Counted from the first letter of the stretch, positions 46,909 through 55,569 are shown. The stretch: DNA of 64,000 nucleotides from UBA9676 sp963837105 (GCA_963837105.1 CAWIMG010000038.1:16860-80859), one strand, 5' to 3'. Numbers and translations: made by a program. The notes: generated from the letters alone by a model not told the origin.

Positions 46909-47559
46909 TTACAGGGGGAGGCCGGCTTCTAGGAGGGTGAGGCCGTGCTCGAACCTTTCCGCGAAGGTGGCGAGCTTGGTCTTGTCATCGAAAGACATCA
47001 GGTCGCCGGCCTCGTCGAACCAGGCGGCCATGGCGATCCCCACCACGGCTCCGGCCAGCGCGCGGACGGCGAAGTCGCCCGGATCGCGGCCGGATCGCTC
47101 GGCCACCGCCTCCGCCAGCATCTGGGTGGTCCGGGCCAGCTCGGCGAGCATGCGGGCCCGGACCGCGGGGATCGCCACCGCCAGCTCACTGATCTGGGTC
47201 AGCTGCGCCCAGTCCTCCTCCCCCATCCGGGCGAAGGCCGCGGCGACGCCGGCCCGCAGGGCCGCGATGGGGCTCAGCTCGGGTGGCTGCTGCTGGACGG
47301 CCTCCAGCCAGAGCAGATCCAGGTCGTCCTGCAGGACGACGTCTTCCTTGGTCGGGAAGTAGCGGAAGAACGTGCTCGGGGAGACTTCGGCCGCCTCGGC
47401 GATCTGCTCCACGGTCGTGTCGTCGTAGCCCTTCTCGCGGAACAGCCGGAGTGCGTGCTCCCGGATGGCAGCACGCGTCCTGGCCTTCTTCCGTTCCCGC
47501 AGCCCCGGCCGTGCACTGGCGGCCGGGGCTGGTGAGGTTTGTTCAGGCGGCGCGGTCAT
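46909..47559 (-). CDS. TetR family transcriptional regulator
   Basis: A 216-residue repressor-type protein. Helix-turn-helix: RAAIREHALRLFREKGYDDT then TVEQIAEAAEVSPSTFFRYF with PTKEDVVL, the typical TetR signature. The C-terminal ligand domain is helical. ATG 47559 lies 17 nt inside the end of the upstream MFS gene, so the pump and regulator are coupled. The candidate operator at 49153-49169, in front of the pump, would give autoregulation of the whole unit. Confidence 0.93.
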   Translation of the reverse strand: MTAPPEQTSPAPAASARPGLRERKKARTRAAIREHALRLFREKGYDDTTVEQIAEAAEVSPSTFFRYFPTKEDVVLQDDLDLLWLEAVQQQPPELSPIAALRAGVAAAFARMGEEDWAQLTQISELAVAIPAVRARMLAELARTTQMLAEAVAERSGRDPGDFAVRALAGAVVGIAMAAWFDEAGDLMSFDDKTKLATFAERFEHGLTLLEAGLPL

Positions 47560-49120
47560 GCGCCGATTGTCTCCTATCCGGCAGCGGTCCGGCACCGGCC
47601 GGCTCGGCCGCGGTGGTCGCCCGCCAGGGCAGGAAGAGCAGCGCCACCACTACCGCCACCACCGCCAGCCCCGCGCTGACCCACAGCATGGCGACAATGC
47701 CGTGCACGAACGCCGTGCGCACCGATGCCAGCAGCGCGGCTGAGCCGGCCGCGCGCGCGGCGGCGATTCCGGCGAATACACTGCTGCGCACCGCGCTGAC
47801 GGTCGCCGCCGGCAGGCTCGCCGCCGCCAGCTGGGAGTGGTAGCCCCAGGCGATGACGCTGCCGAGGACCGCGGCCGACAGCGGTGCCCCGGCCTTCTGG
47901 ACGGCCTGCATCACGCCCGAGCCAACCCCGGCGTTCTCCTTGGGCAGGTCGACCAGGGCGGCGGACGCGGCGGTGGCCAGGGCCAGCCCGAAACCGATCC
48001 CGCTGATCGCGGTCCAGGCGGCGATGAAAGCGGTCCCGCTGGCGGCTGTCATGGTGGTGCCCAGCACCAGGCCGGCCGCCAGCACCGCGAACCCGAGCGC
48101 GACCGTGAGCTTGGCGGTCAGCCGCCGGGCCAGCCGGTCGGCCAGGCCCGCGCCGAGCGCCAGCCCGACCATCAGCGGCAGCAGCCGCAGGCCGCTGCCC
48201 ATCGCGGTCACGCCGAGGACAGCCTGGAAGAATTGCGGCGCCGCGAACAGCAGGCCAAACATCGCGAAGATGCCAAACGCCTGCAGGATGGTTCCCCAGG
48301 TGAACCTGGCCGACCGGAACAGGCCGAAATCCACCAATGGCTGACCCGCTGGGGTTCTGGTGAGGTGCAGTTCCCACCCGGTGAAGGCCGCCAGCAGCGC
48401 CACCCCGGCCAAGATCGCGCAGATCGCCGTCGGCGACGACCACCCGTACTGCCCGGCCGCGATGAATCCGTAGATCAGCACCGCCAGCCCGGCGCATGAG
48501 GCCACGATCCCGACCGGGTCCAGGCCGGGCCGGCGGGCTGCGCGGGACTCCGGTACCAGCACCGTGACCGCCACCAGCCCGATCACCACCACCGGCAGGT
48601 TCATCAGGAATACCCAGCCCCACCAGTAGCTGGACAGCAGCCAGCCGCCGAGGATGGGCCCGATCGGCAGCGCCAGGAAGTTGGCCGCCGCCCAGGCGCT
48701 GACCGCTTTGGTGCGCTCGGCGTCGGAGAACATCACCGCGACCACCGACAGCACCAGCGGGATCATGGTGCCCGCGGCCAGCCCAAGCACCGTCCTTGCC
48801 GCGATGAACGCACCGGCGTTCGGTGCGTAAGCGCAGGCCAGCGACCCGAGCCCGAACACGCTGAGGGCGGCGATCATGACCTTCTTGCGCCCGAACCGGT
48901 CCCCGAGCAGCCCACCGGGCAGCAGCGCCACGGCCAGCGCCAGCGTGTAGGCGGAGATGAACCACTGCAGATCTGTTGCCGATGCATGCAGCGAGACGGC
49001 CAGTGTCGGCAGCGCCACGCTCAGCACCGTCGCGTCCAGCCCCACCGCCAGCACGCCCAGCGACAGCCCGGCCAGCGCCCACCACTTGCGCGCCCCCACG
49101 TCCGCCACAGCCACAGTCAT
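47543..49120 (-). CDS. MFS drug exporter, DHA2 family (14 helices)
   Basis: A 525-residue proton antiporter. Helix 1 AGLSLGVLAVGLDATVLSVA contains the family Asp motif. LLPGGLLGDRFGRKKVMIAA is motif A and WWGWVFLMNLPVVVIGLVAV the central helix region, with repeated long hydrophobic helices through VVAVVVALLFLPW. ATG 49120 is preferred to GTG 49129 for spacing from an AGAGG site. First gene of a unit with the TetR gene, which it overlaps by 17 nt. Substrate unknown. Confidence 0.92.
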   Translation of the reverse strand: MTVAVADVGARKWWALAGLSLGVLAVGLDATVLSVALPTLAVSLHASATDLQWFISAYTLALAVALLPGGLLGDRFGRKKVMIAALSVFGLGSLACAYAPNAGAFIAARTVLGLAAGTMIPLVLSVVAVMFSDAERTKAVSAWAAANFLALPIGPILGGWLLSSYWWGWVFLMNLPVVVIGLVAVTVLVPESRAARRPGLDPVGIVASCAGLAVLIYGFIAAGQYGWSSPTAICAILAGVALLAAFTGWELHLTRTPAGQPLVDFGLFRSARFTWGTILQAFGIFAMFGLLFAAPQFFQAVLGVTAMGSGLRLLPLMVGLALGAGLADRLARRLTAKLTVALGFAVLAAGLVLGTTMTAASGTAFIAAWTAISGIGFGLALATAASAALVDLPKENAGVGSGVMQAVQKAGAPLSAAVLGSVIAWGYHSQLAAASLPAATVSAVRSSVFAGIAAARAAGSAALLASVRTAFVHGIVAMLWVSAGLAVVAVVVALLFLPWRATTAAEPAGAGPLPDRRQSAHDRAA

Positions 49121-49152
49121 GACACCCACCGCCTCTCGCTATCTGCTCTAAT

Positions 49153-49169
49153 TTGGATGTTACTTCCAA
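49153..49169 (-). promoter_or_regulatory. Inverted repeat TTGGA-N7-TCCAA, likely TetR operator
   Basis: A 17-bp inverted repeat in an AT-rich stretch 33 nt before the exporter start. Extended arms (AATTTGGA and TCCAATTT) match at seven of eight positions. Confidence 0.55.
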
Positions 49170-49204
49170 TTTATAGAGACATGCAAGAGTAAGTTAGTGC
49201 CAGA

Positions 49205-49271
49205 AGCCCGGCGGACGGTGGGTCTGGCACCGGCTGAACGCCTTGTGCCAGACCCACACCTCCGCCGGGCT
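49205..49271 (-). terminator. Terminator of the lysine-degradation operon
   Basis: A long stem: 11 bp (AGCCCGGCGGA and complement), a small internal mismatch, 13 bp (GTGGGTCTGGCAC and complement), and an apex with GGCTGAACGCC. It lies 5 nt beyond the kal stop codon and may end transcripts from both directions. Confidence 0.85.
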
Positions 49272-49275
49272 GCGG

Positions 49276-49668
49276 TCAGTCCCCCACCGGGACAACGATC
49301 GTGCCGGTAGCGGTAACCACGATCAGCGGTTCAGCTAGTACCCGCGAGGCCGACTCCCCCCGCTCGGGTTCGGCGCGGCAGACGACTCGTGCCTCGAAGG
49401 CGAGTTGGCGGCTGCGGCGGCCGACCCCGGTGACCGTCGCAGTGGCCTCGATCACGTCGCCGGCCAGGACGGGGGCACGGAACTGGACGTCGGAGTAGGA
49501 GGCGAACAGGCTTTCATCGCCGTCGGTCCGGATGGCCAGTTCGGTGGCCACGTCGCCGAACAGGCCGAGCACGTAGGCGCCGTCCACCAGGTTGCCGCCG
49601 TAGTGGGCGTGGCTGGCCGGGATGTAGCGGCGCTGCGTCACCGACAGGCCCTCACGTGCGCCCGTCAC
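49276..49668 (-). CDS. kal: 3-Aminobutyryl-CoA ammonia-lyase (Kal)
   Basis: Removes ammonia from L-3-aminobutyryl-CoA to give crotonyl-CoA, the last dedicated step of the lysine aminomutase pathway. A 130-residue hot-dog fold protein: RRYIPASHAHYGGNLVDGAY, VLGLFGDVATELAIRTDGDE, SLFASYSDVQFRAPVLAGD and VIEATATVTGVGRRSRQLAF. The size, and the DGDESLFASYSDVQF core, fit Kal. GTG 49668 overlaps the kamE stop as GTGA. Its identity is strengthened by the surrounding aminomutase genes. Confidence 0.85.
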   Translation of the reverse strand: MTGAREGLSVTQRRYIPASHAHYGGNLVDGAYVLGLFGDVATELAIRTDGDESLFASYSDVQFRAPVLAGDVIEATATVTGVGRRSRQLAFEARVVCRAEPERGESASRVLAEPLIVVTATGTIVVPVGD

Positions 49669-50459
49669 TGCCCAGCCTCCTTCGCTGCTGCGGGGGTGAT
49701 GGCGTGCACCAGGTAGCTGGCCACCTCGCGGGGAGTGGTGCCGCGGCCGAAGATCTTGTCCACGCCGAGGTCGGCGGCCATGGTCGGGTCGAACCGGGGA
49801 CCGCCCACCACCAGCAGCGGCCGGCCGCGGCGCTCGCCGCCGGACGCCCCGCCGCCGGACACCCCGGTGCTGAACGCGTCCGCCAGTGTCCGGGCGCCGG
49901 TCAGATGCGCGTCGCGCTGGGTGACGACCTGGCTGACGAGCACCGCGTCCGCGTGCTCGGCCACCGCGCGGGCGACCAGGTCGGCCACATCCACCTGGGC
50001 GCCGAGGTTGACCACCCGCATCTCCCGGTAGTACTCCAGGCCCTTCTCCCCCGCGTGGCCCTTGACGTTGAGGATCGCGTCGATGCCGACCGTGTGCGCG
50101 TCGGTGCCGATGCAGGCTCCCAGAACCACCATTTCCCGGCCGAGGCCGGACCGTATCCGCAGGTTGATCTCGGCCGCGGACAGCAGCGGGAACTCCCGTT
50201 CGGCCACCATCACCTCAGACAGGTCGACCAGCTGGCTGGCCCGGCCGTAGACGATGAAGAAGGTGAAGTCCGGGCCTATCCCCTTGGCGTGCACCACCAT
50301 GGCGGGCTCCAGGCCCATCTTCGCCGCCAGTTGCAGGGCCGCGCCCTCGGCGACGGCCCGCTGGTACTCGCTGCCGAACGGGACCGGCAGCGTGAACGAC
50401 AGCTGCACCCGGCCGTCGCCGGTGGTGTCCCCGTAGGGGCGGATGATCTGGCCGGTCAC
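49665..50459 (-). CDS. kamE: Lysine 5,6-aminomutase beta subunit (cobalamin-binding)
   Basis: Beta subunit of D-lysine/beta-lysine 5,6-aminomutase. The 264-residue protein has RPYGDTTGDGRVQLSFTLPV, KGIGPDFTFFIVYGRA and a B12-binding Rossmann domain with DAHTVG (the D-x-H-x-x-G base-off motif) in ACIGTDAHTVGIDAI, then VLVSQVVTQRDAHL and a terminal GGPRFDPTMAADLGVDKIFG. Works with adenosylcobalamin and PLP to shift an amino group from C6 to C5. GTG 50459 overlaps kamD by 4 nt, and the stop overlaps kal. Confidence 0.93.
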   Translation of the reverse strand: MTGQIIRPYGDTTGDGRVQLSFTLPVPFGSEYQRAVAEGAALQLAAKMGLEPAMVVHAKGIGPDFTFFIVYGRASQLVDLSEVMVAEREFPLLSAAEINLRIRSGLGREMVVLGACIGTDAHTVGIDAILNVKGHAGEKGLEYYREMRVVNLGAQVDVADLVARAVAEHADAVLVSQVVTQRDAHLTGARTLADAFSTGVSGGGASGGERRGRPLLVVGGPRFDPTMAADLGVDKIFGRGTTPREVASYLVHAITPAAAKEAGQ

Positions 50460-52042
50460 CGCTGATCTCCTTCCGCCGCGTGGCTGGACTCCAGGAACTC
50501 CGACGCCGGATTGAAGTAGCCGTCCGCCCGGGCGAACACGCCATCCAGGCCCCGGCCACCGTTGGCGGGCCGGCGGGTGATGCCGAACGTGCCGTCCGCG
50601 ATCGCGTTCAGCAGCCCGTCATCGCGGATCTGGCCCAGCAGGTCGACGGACTCGGCCAGCACCTGCTGGGCGCGTGCCTGGACGAAGCCATCCGCGGGTG
50701 GCCGGAAGTTCTCGGCCAGCCCGGCCGCGGCGCGGGTCACATAGCGGACGTTCTCCAGCGCCAGGTCACGGTCGGACAGGAACGGGGTGTGGATGCCCTC
50801 GGTCATCATGCCGATCAGCAGGATCGACTGGCCGGTCATCACCCCGGCCAGGTTGAAGAACGCGTCCAGCAGGAAGCCACCGAACACGTTGCCGGTCATG
50901 TGCTTGGTGGGGGGCATGTACTTCAGCGGCGCGTCCGGGAATAGCTCCCGGACCAGCTGGGCGTGGGCCAGCTCGAGCAGGAACGAGTCCGGCACCTCCG
51001 GGCTGATCTCGAAGGCGTGGCCCAGCCCGAGCTGCCAGCTCGCCAGCCCGGCCTCGGTGCCGAAGAACTCGTTCAGCAACTGGCTGACCACCACCGTGTG
51101 CGCGGCGTCGACCGCGTCCGCCGTGGTCAGGTAGTTGTCCTCGCCGGTGTTGATGATGATCCCGGCCCGGGCGTGGATCTGGCGGGAGAACCGCTGGTCG
51201 ATGAAAGTGCGGCGGGGGTTGATGTCACGGAAGATGATCCCGTACATGCAGTCGTTCAGCATCATGTCGAGACGTTCCCGGCCGGCCAGCGCGGCGATCT
51301 CGGGCATGCACAGGCCGGACGCGTAGTTGGTCAGCCGGACGTACCGCCCCAGCTCGCGGGAAACGTCGTCGAGCGCCGCCCGCATCAGCGCGAAGTTCTC
51401 GCGGGTGGCGTAGGTGCCGGCGAACCCCTCCCGGGTGGCGCCCTCGGGCACATAGTCCAGCAGCGACTGGCCGGTGGACCGGATCACCGCGATGACGTCG
51501 GCCCCGGCCCGGGCGGCGGCCTGCGCCTGCGGGATGTCCTCATGGATATCGCCGGTGGCCACGATCAGGTAGATCCACGGCCGGGGCGGGTCGGCAGTGG
51601 CGGCGATCATCGCCGTCCGTTCCGCCCGCCGGGTGTCGATCACGGCGAAGCCCGCGGCCAGCGCGCGGCTGGCCGCTGCCCGCCCCGCCGCGGCGTCCTT
51701 GCCCTGGGGCAGCCGGAACTTGACCTGCCCGGCCGCGGCGTCCCGCGCCAGCGTGACCAGATCGGGGTAGCCGCCGGTGAGCAGCGCGTCCCAGACCGGC
51801 AGCGCCACCCCGTGCTCCAGCCCGGTGGTCTCCCGCACCGTGTCCACCACCCGGTTGACCCAGGGCATGCCGTCGCCGTCGGCGCCGTCCAGGCCCGCCA
51901 GCCGCAGCACCGCCCGCTCCACCGAGACGGTGGAATGGCTGCGGGCCATGTCCACGATCGGTCGGCCGGCCGCCCGGGCCAGTGCCCGGGCGGTGCTGAT
52001 CACGGCCGGGTCCAGCCCCAGCTTGCTGCCTGCCTGCCTCAC
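50456..52042 (-). CDS. kamD: Lysine 5,6-aminomutase alpha subunit
   Basis: Catalytic TIM-barrel subunit, 528 residues, close to the family's usual 510-520. Distinctive segments are GYPDLVTLARDAAAGQVKFR, GDIHEDIPQAQAAARAGADV, DVIAVIRSTGQSLLDYVPEG, LTNYASGLCMPEIAALAGRE and PPTKHMTGNVFGGFLLDAFF. It generates the radical rearrangement together with KamE. GTG 52042 overlaps the kdd stop as GTGA, so alpha and beta subunits and both flanking enzymes would be made stoichiometrically. Confidence 0.94.
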   Translation of the reverse strand: MRQAGSKLGLDPAVISTARALARAAGRPIVDMARSHSTVSVERAVLRLAGLDGADGDGMPWVNRVVDTVRETTGLEHGVALPVWDALLTGGYPDLVTLARDAAAGQVKFRLPQGKDAAAGRAAASRALAAGFAVIDTRRAERTAMIAATADPPRPWIYLIVATGDIHEDIPQAQAAARAGADVIAVIRSTGQSLLDYVPEGATREGFAGTYATRENFALMRAALDDVSRELGRYVRLTNYASGLCMPEIAALAGRERLDMMLNDCMYGIIFRDINPRRTFIDQRFSRQIHARAGIIINTGEDNYLTTADAVDAAHTVVVSQLLNEFFGTEAGLASWQLGLGHAFEISPEVPDSFLLELAHAQLVRELFPDAPLKYMPPTKHMTGNVFGGFLLDAFFNLAGVMTGQSILLIGMMTEGIHTPFLSDRDLALENVRYVTRAAAGLAENFRPPADGFVQARAQQVLAESVDLLGQIRDDGLLNAIADGTFGITRRPANGGRGLDGVFARADGYFNPASEFLESSHAAEGDQR

Positions 52043-53148
52043 CCCTGCTCCTTCCCGCTGCGGGCCGCCTCTGCCACCCGCTCCTCAAAAATGCGCCGCA
52101 CGCCCGGCTCGGCCCGGATCAGGTCCAGTGCCAGCTGGGCGTGGCCCGGCAGGTAGCCGTTGCCGATCAGCATGGTGACATCGGCGGCGACCCCTTCGGC
52201 GCCGAGCGCGGCGGCGGTGAACGAGGTCGCCATCGAGAAGAAGATCACCGTGCCACCGTCCGCGGTGGCCAGCACCGCGCCACCCTCGCAGCCGGGCACG
52301 TCCACGCACACGACGGTCACGTCGGCCGGGCCACCCGCGCCGGACACCGCGGCCGCCAGCCCGACCGGGTCCCGCGCGTCAGCGGCCACCACCTCGTCGG
52401 CGATACTCGCCTCCCGCAGGGTGGCCGCCTCTGCCTCGTCCCGGACCACGCCGATGACCCGTGCCGCACCCGCCCGCCGGGCCGCTGCCACGGACAGGCT
52501 CCCGCTCTTCCCGGCGGCGCCGATGACGGCCACCACCGGCCGCCCGGGCAGGCGCTGCTCCGGTGCGGCCGGTCCGGAAGCCAGCGCGGCCTGGGTCACC
52601 ACCCGGCTGGTGAGGGCGGGCGCGCCGCAGACGTCCAGCACCGCCAGCGCCAGCGGCCCGGGCAGGTCGTCCGGCAGCACGGTGGCGATGGAGCGGCCGA
52701 ACAGGATCGCGTGCCCCTGGCAGGGCACCTGCTCACTGCCGCCGTCCCAGCCGGCCAGGCCGTCGGTGATCACCAGCGGGGTGAGGCTGAGCGAGACCAG
52801 GGTGGCGATCCGGTCCCCCGCTGCCAGGCCGAGCGGCGAGTCCGGGCCGGCCTGGTCCACCACGCCGGTCAGCATGCCGCCCGAGCCGGTCGCCGGGTTC
52901 TGCATCTTGCCGCGCTCGGCCACGATGCCGGTGACCGCGGCGCGCATGCGGGCGGGGTCACCGCCGGTGGCTTCCCGCAACTGCCGGAAGGAGGCGGCGT
53001 CCAGGTTGAGGCGGTCCACCCGGACCCGGACTTCGTCCGGCCACAGTTCCGGATCTGGGTCCAGCCGCCAGGCTGCCTGCGGCAGCACGCCCTCTGGCTC
53101 CCGCACCCGGTGCAGGCCGAGTGGTGAGCCGAGCCTGGTTCCGGTCAC
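52039..53148 (-). CDS. kdd: L-erythro-3,5-diaminohexanoate dehydrogenase (Kdd)
   Basis: Oxidises 3,5-diaminohexanoate, the aminomutase product, to 5-amino-3-oxohexanoate with NAD. A 369-residue medium-chain-dehydrogenase-like protein: LGLHRVREPEGVLPQAAWRL, LDPDPELWPDEVRVRVDRLN, the Rossmann segment VVAVIGAAGKSGSLSVAAAR and late VTMLIGNGYLPGHAQLALDL. ARVIGVVRDEAEAATL follows as the second strand. GTG 53148 has a GAGGG site. It is the first gene of the four-gene operon and divergent from kamA. Confidence 0.88.
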   Translation of the reverse strand: MTGTRLGSPLGLHRVREPEGVLPQAAWRLDPDPELWPDEVRVRVDRLNLDAASFRQLREATGGDPARMRAAVTGIVAERGKMQNPATGSGGMLTGVVDQAGPDSPLGLAAGDRIATLVSLSLTPLVITDGLAGWDGGSEQVPCQGHAILFGRSIATVLPDDLPGPLALAVLDVCGAPALTSRVVTQAALASGPAAPEQRLPGRPVVAVIGAAGKSGSLSVAAARRAGAARVIGVVRDEAEAATLREASIADEVVAADARDPVGLAAAVSGAGGPADVTVVCVDVPGCEGGAVLATADGGTVIFFSMATSFTAAALGAEGVAADVTMLIGNGYLPGHAQLALDLIRAEPGVRRIFEERVAEAARSGKEQG

Positions 53149-53232
53149 GTTGCCGCCCTCCTGGCCCGCCCCCGCGGCGCGCCGCGCGCGCTGTCCAGCG
53201 CCCCATAGATGGGGGCTGATTCAGCAATTCTT

Positions 53233-53258
53233 CTTGTGAGACACTACTAGTGCACAAG
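53233..53258. promoter_or_regulatory. Nested palindrome in the kamA-kdd divergent promoter
   Basis: CTTGTG and CACAAG flank the 11-bp palindrome CACTACTAGTG (53242-53252), in the AT-rich part of a 180-bp divergent gap. It is a candidate operator controlling both arms of the lysine pathway. Confidence 0.5.
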
Positions 53259-53327
53259 TTCTGTCGGTTTATTGTAGTAAGCAAGGCTATCCTTCGGCAG
53301 CCACTGATAAGGGAGCGGGTACCCGAC

Positions 53328-54752
53328 GTGACCGACCAGCCATACGCCTACCGCCGCCGGGAACTGATCGAGCCGGACTGGCGGCGCTTCCCTGGCTGGG
53401 CCGGTGTGACCGTGGCCGAGTGGGAGTCGGCACAGTGGCAGCGTGCCCATTGCGTGAAGAACGTGCGCCAGTTGCGCGAGGTGGCCGGGCCTGGCCTGGC
53501 CGAGGTGTTCTTTGCCGACCTGGAGCGCGACCAGCGCGAGCGGGCCACCATGTCGATGCTGGTGCCGCCGCAGATGCTCAACACCATGGCGTGGGCCACC
53601 GCCCCGGCCGATCCCGGCTTCACCGACGCGTTCTACGCCGACCCGGTGCGCCGCTACATGCTGCCGGTATTCAGCGACCGGCGGGCCGACTGGCCGTCCC
53701 ACCCGTACGCGACCCGGGACTCGCTGCACGAAGCCGAGATGTGGGCGGTCGAGGGCCTCACCCACCGCTACCCGACCAAGGTGCTGGCCGAGGTGCTGCC
53801 CACCTGCCCGCAGTACTGCGGCCACTGCACCCGGATGGATCTGGTCGGCAACCCGACCCCGATGGTCGGCAAGCACAAGTTCAGCCTGGCGCGGGACGAC
53901 CGGCTCGCGGCCATGATCGCCTACCTGAAGGCGACACCCGGGGTACGGGATGTGGTGGTCTCCGGCGGGGACGTGGCCAACCTGCCCTGGCCCCGGCTGG
54001 AGGCCTTCGTGGCCAGCCTGCTGGAGGTGGACAGCGTCCGTGACATCCGGCTGGCCACCAAGGCACTGATGGGGCTGCCGCAGTACTGGCTCACCGACGA
54101 GGTGCGGGCGGGCATGGCCCGGCTCGGCGAGCGGGCCCGGCAGCGGGGCGTCAGCATCGCCATCCACACTCACGTCAACGCGGCCCAGTCGCTGACCCCG
54201 CTGGTGGCCCGGGCGGCCCAGGCCATGCTCGACACCGGCATCCGCGATGTCCGCAACCAGGGAGTGCTGCTGCGGGGCGTGAACGACAGCGCGGCCGCCC
54301 TGCTGGACCTGTGCTTCGCCCTGCTCGACGGGGCGAAGATCATGCCCTACTACTTCTACATGTGCGACATGATCCCCAGCAGCGAGCACTGGCGGCTGTC
54401 GCTGGCGGAGGCGCAGCACCTGCAGCACCAGATCATGGGCTACCTGCCCGGTTTCGCCACCCCGCGGGTGGTGTGCGACGTGCCCTACGTCGGCAAGCGC
54501 TGGGTGCACCAGGTCGCCAGCTATGATACCGAGCGGGGCATCTCGTACTGGACCAAGAACTACCGGACCGCGGTAGAGGCCGGCGACCCGCTGGCGCTGA
54601 CCCGCGAATATCCCTACTACGACCCGATCTACCTGCTGCCCGAGGCTGGCCAGCAGTGGTGGCGGGCCCGTGCCGCCGAGGCCGCCCCGGCAGCACCCAC
54701 CGGGGCGCCCCCGGCGGCACCCGCCGAGCCCGCCTCATCTATCCCCGGCTAG
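53328..54752 (+). CDS. kamA: Lysine 2,3-aminomutase (radical SAM)
   Basis: Converts L-lysine to L-beta-lysine. The 474-residue radical SAM/PLP enzyme has the [4Fe-4S] motif CPQYCGHCTRM (CxxxCxxC), VVVSGGDVANLPW, RDIRLATKALMGLPQYW, HTHVNAAQSLTP, the NQGVLLRGVND region (PLP/lysine binding) and AKIMPYYFYMCDMIPSSEHW. GTG 53328 with GGGAGCGG upstream is preferred. The frame continues further upstream into the promoter. An Ala/Pro-rich tail of about 35 residues follows. Beta-lysine is then a substrate for KamDE encoded on the other strand. Confidence 0.95.
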   Translation: MTDQPYAYRRRELIEPDWRRFPGWAGVTVAEWESAQWQRAHCVKNVRQLREVAGPGLAEVFFADLERDQRERATMSMLVPPQMLNTMAWATAPADPGFTDAFYADPVRRYMLPVFSDRRADWPSHPYATRDSLHEAEMWAVEGLTHRYPTKVLAEVLPTCPQYCGHCTRMDLVGNPTPMVGKHKFSLARDDRLAAMIAYLKATPGVRDVVVSGGDVANLPWPRLEAFVASLLEVDSVRDIRLATKALMGLPQYWLTDEVRAGMARLGERARQRGVSIAIHTHVNAAQSLTPLVARAAQAMLDTGIRDVRNQGVLLRGVNDSAAALLDLCFALLDGAKIMPYYFYMCDMIPSSEHWRLSLAEAQHLQHQIMGYLPGFATPRVVCDVPYVGKRWVHQVASYDTERGISYWTKNYRTAVEAGDPLALTREYPYYDPIYLLPEAGQQWWRARAAEAAPAAPTGAPPAAPAEPASSIPG

Positions 54753-54779
54753 CCGGCACGTCCTGGCCGGGCGGTGGCT

Positions 54780-54785
54780 TAGAGT
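54780..54785 (+). promoter_or_regulatory. Leaderless-type -10 box of the pseudouridine synthase gene
   Basis: TAGAGT ends 7 nt before GTG 54793. A near copy of this start region occurs at 62433-62466. Confidence 0.42.
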
Positions 54786-54792
54786 GCGCTGA

Positions 54793-55569
54793 GTGAGCGG
54801 GTGGGCGCGGTACACCGGCGGCAATGTGCTGCTGTCGGATGAGGCGGTGCTGGTGCTGAACAAGCCCGCCGGGATCGCGGTCATGGGTGAGCGGCACGAG
54901 ACCGACCTGGTGCGGCTGGCCGCCGAGGCGGGTGAGCAGTTGTTCCCGGTGCACCGGATCGACAAGGTGACCTCCGGGGCGGTCCTGTTCGCCCGCGAGC
55001 TGCGCTGGCATTCCGGCCTGACCCGGCAGTTCGCCCGCCGGACCGTGGGCAAGGCCTATCTGGCCGTCACCACCCCCGGCGGGCTGCCCCCGGCCGGCAC
55101 CATCGACCTGCCGCTGAGTGTGGGCCGCAAGAACCGGGTGCGGGTGGCAGCCCAGCGGGCCAGCATCGGCACGGACGGCCACACCTGGTCGGTCCCGGCC
55201 AGGGAAGTCTTCGGTGATGTCCAGAACTATCCCTCGGTGACCACGTTCAGCACGCTCTGGCAGGACGAGCGTTATGCGCTGCTGTCCGTCTGCCCGGTGA
55301 CCGGCCGCCGTCACCAGATCCGGGTTCATCTGGCCTGGATCGGCCATCCGGTGGTGGGCGATCCGCTGTTCGGGGCCAGCGGCCCCGGCCGGGCGCTGCT
55401 CCACTCATGGCAGCTGGCTTTCGATGCTGCCTGGCGGGACGGCGCCCGGATGGCGGCCGAGGCGGCGCCGGGCGAGGATTTCTGGGCACCCGTGCGGGAC
55501 AGCCTGCCCGGATCCGGCCCGGATCTGCTTGCCCGCGCACCGGTCTGGCCGCCGCCCGATGGCAGCTAG
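54793..55569 (+). CDS. RluA family pseudouridine synthase
   Basis: Isomerises uridine to pseudouridine in RNA. The 258-residue protein has the catalytic motif PVHRIDKVTSGAVLFARE (Asp of HRxDxxTSG), preceded by VLNKPAGIAVMGERHET, and LLSVCPVTGRRHQIRVHLAW with VVGDPLFGA, the C-terminal RluA signature. No S4 domain. GTG 54793 is chosen by the TAGAGT box. The last bases overlap the convergent GntR-like stop. Which RNA position it modifies is unknown. Confidence 0.92.
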   Translation: MSGWARYTGGNVLLSDEAVLVLNKPAGIAVMGERHETDLVRLAAEAGEQLFPVHRIDKVTSGAVLFARELRWHSGLTRQFARRTVGKAYLAVTTPGGLPPAGTIDLPLSVGRKNRVRVAAQRASIGTDGHTWSVPAREVFGDVQNYPSVTTFSTLWQDERYALLSVCPVTGRRHQIRVHLAWIGHPVVGDPLFGASGPGRALLHSWQLAFDAAWRDGARMAAEAAPGEDFWAPVRDSLPGSGPDLLARAPVWPPPDGS

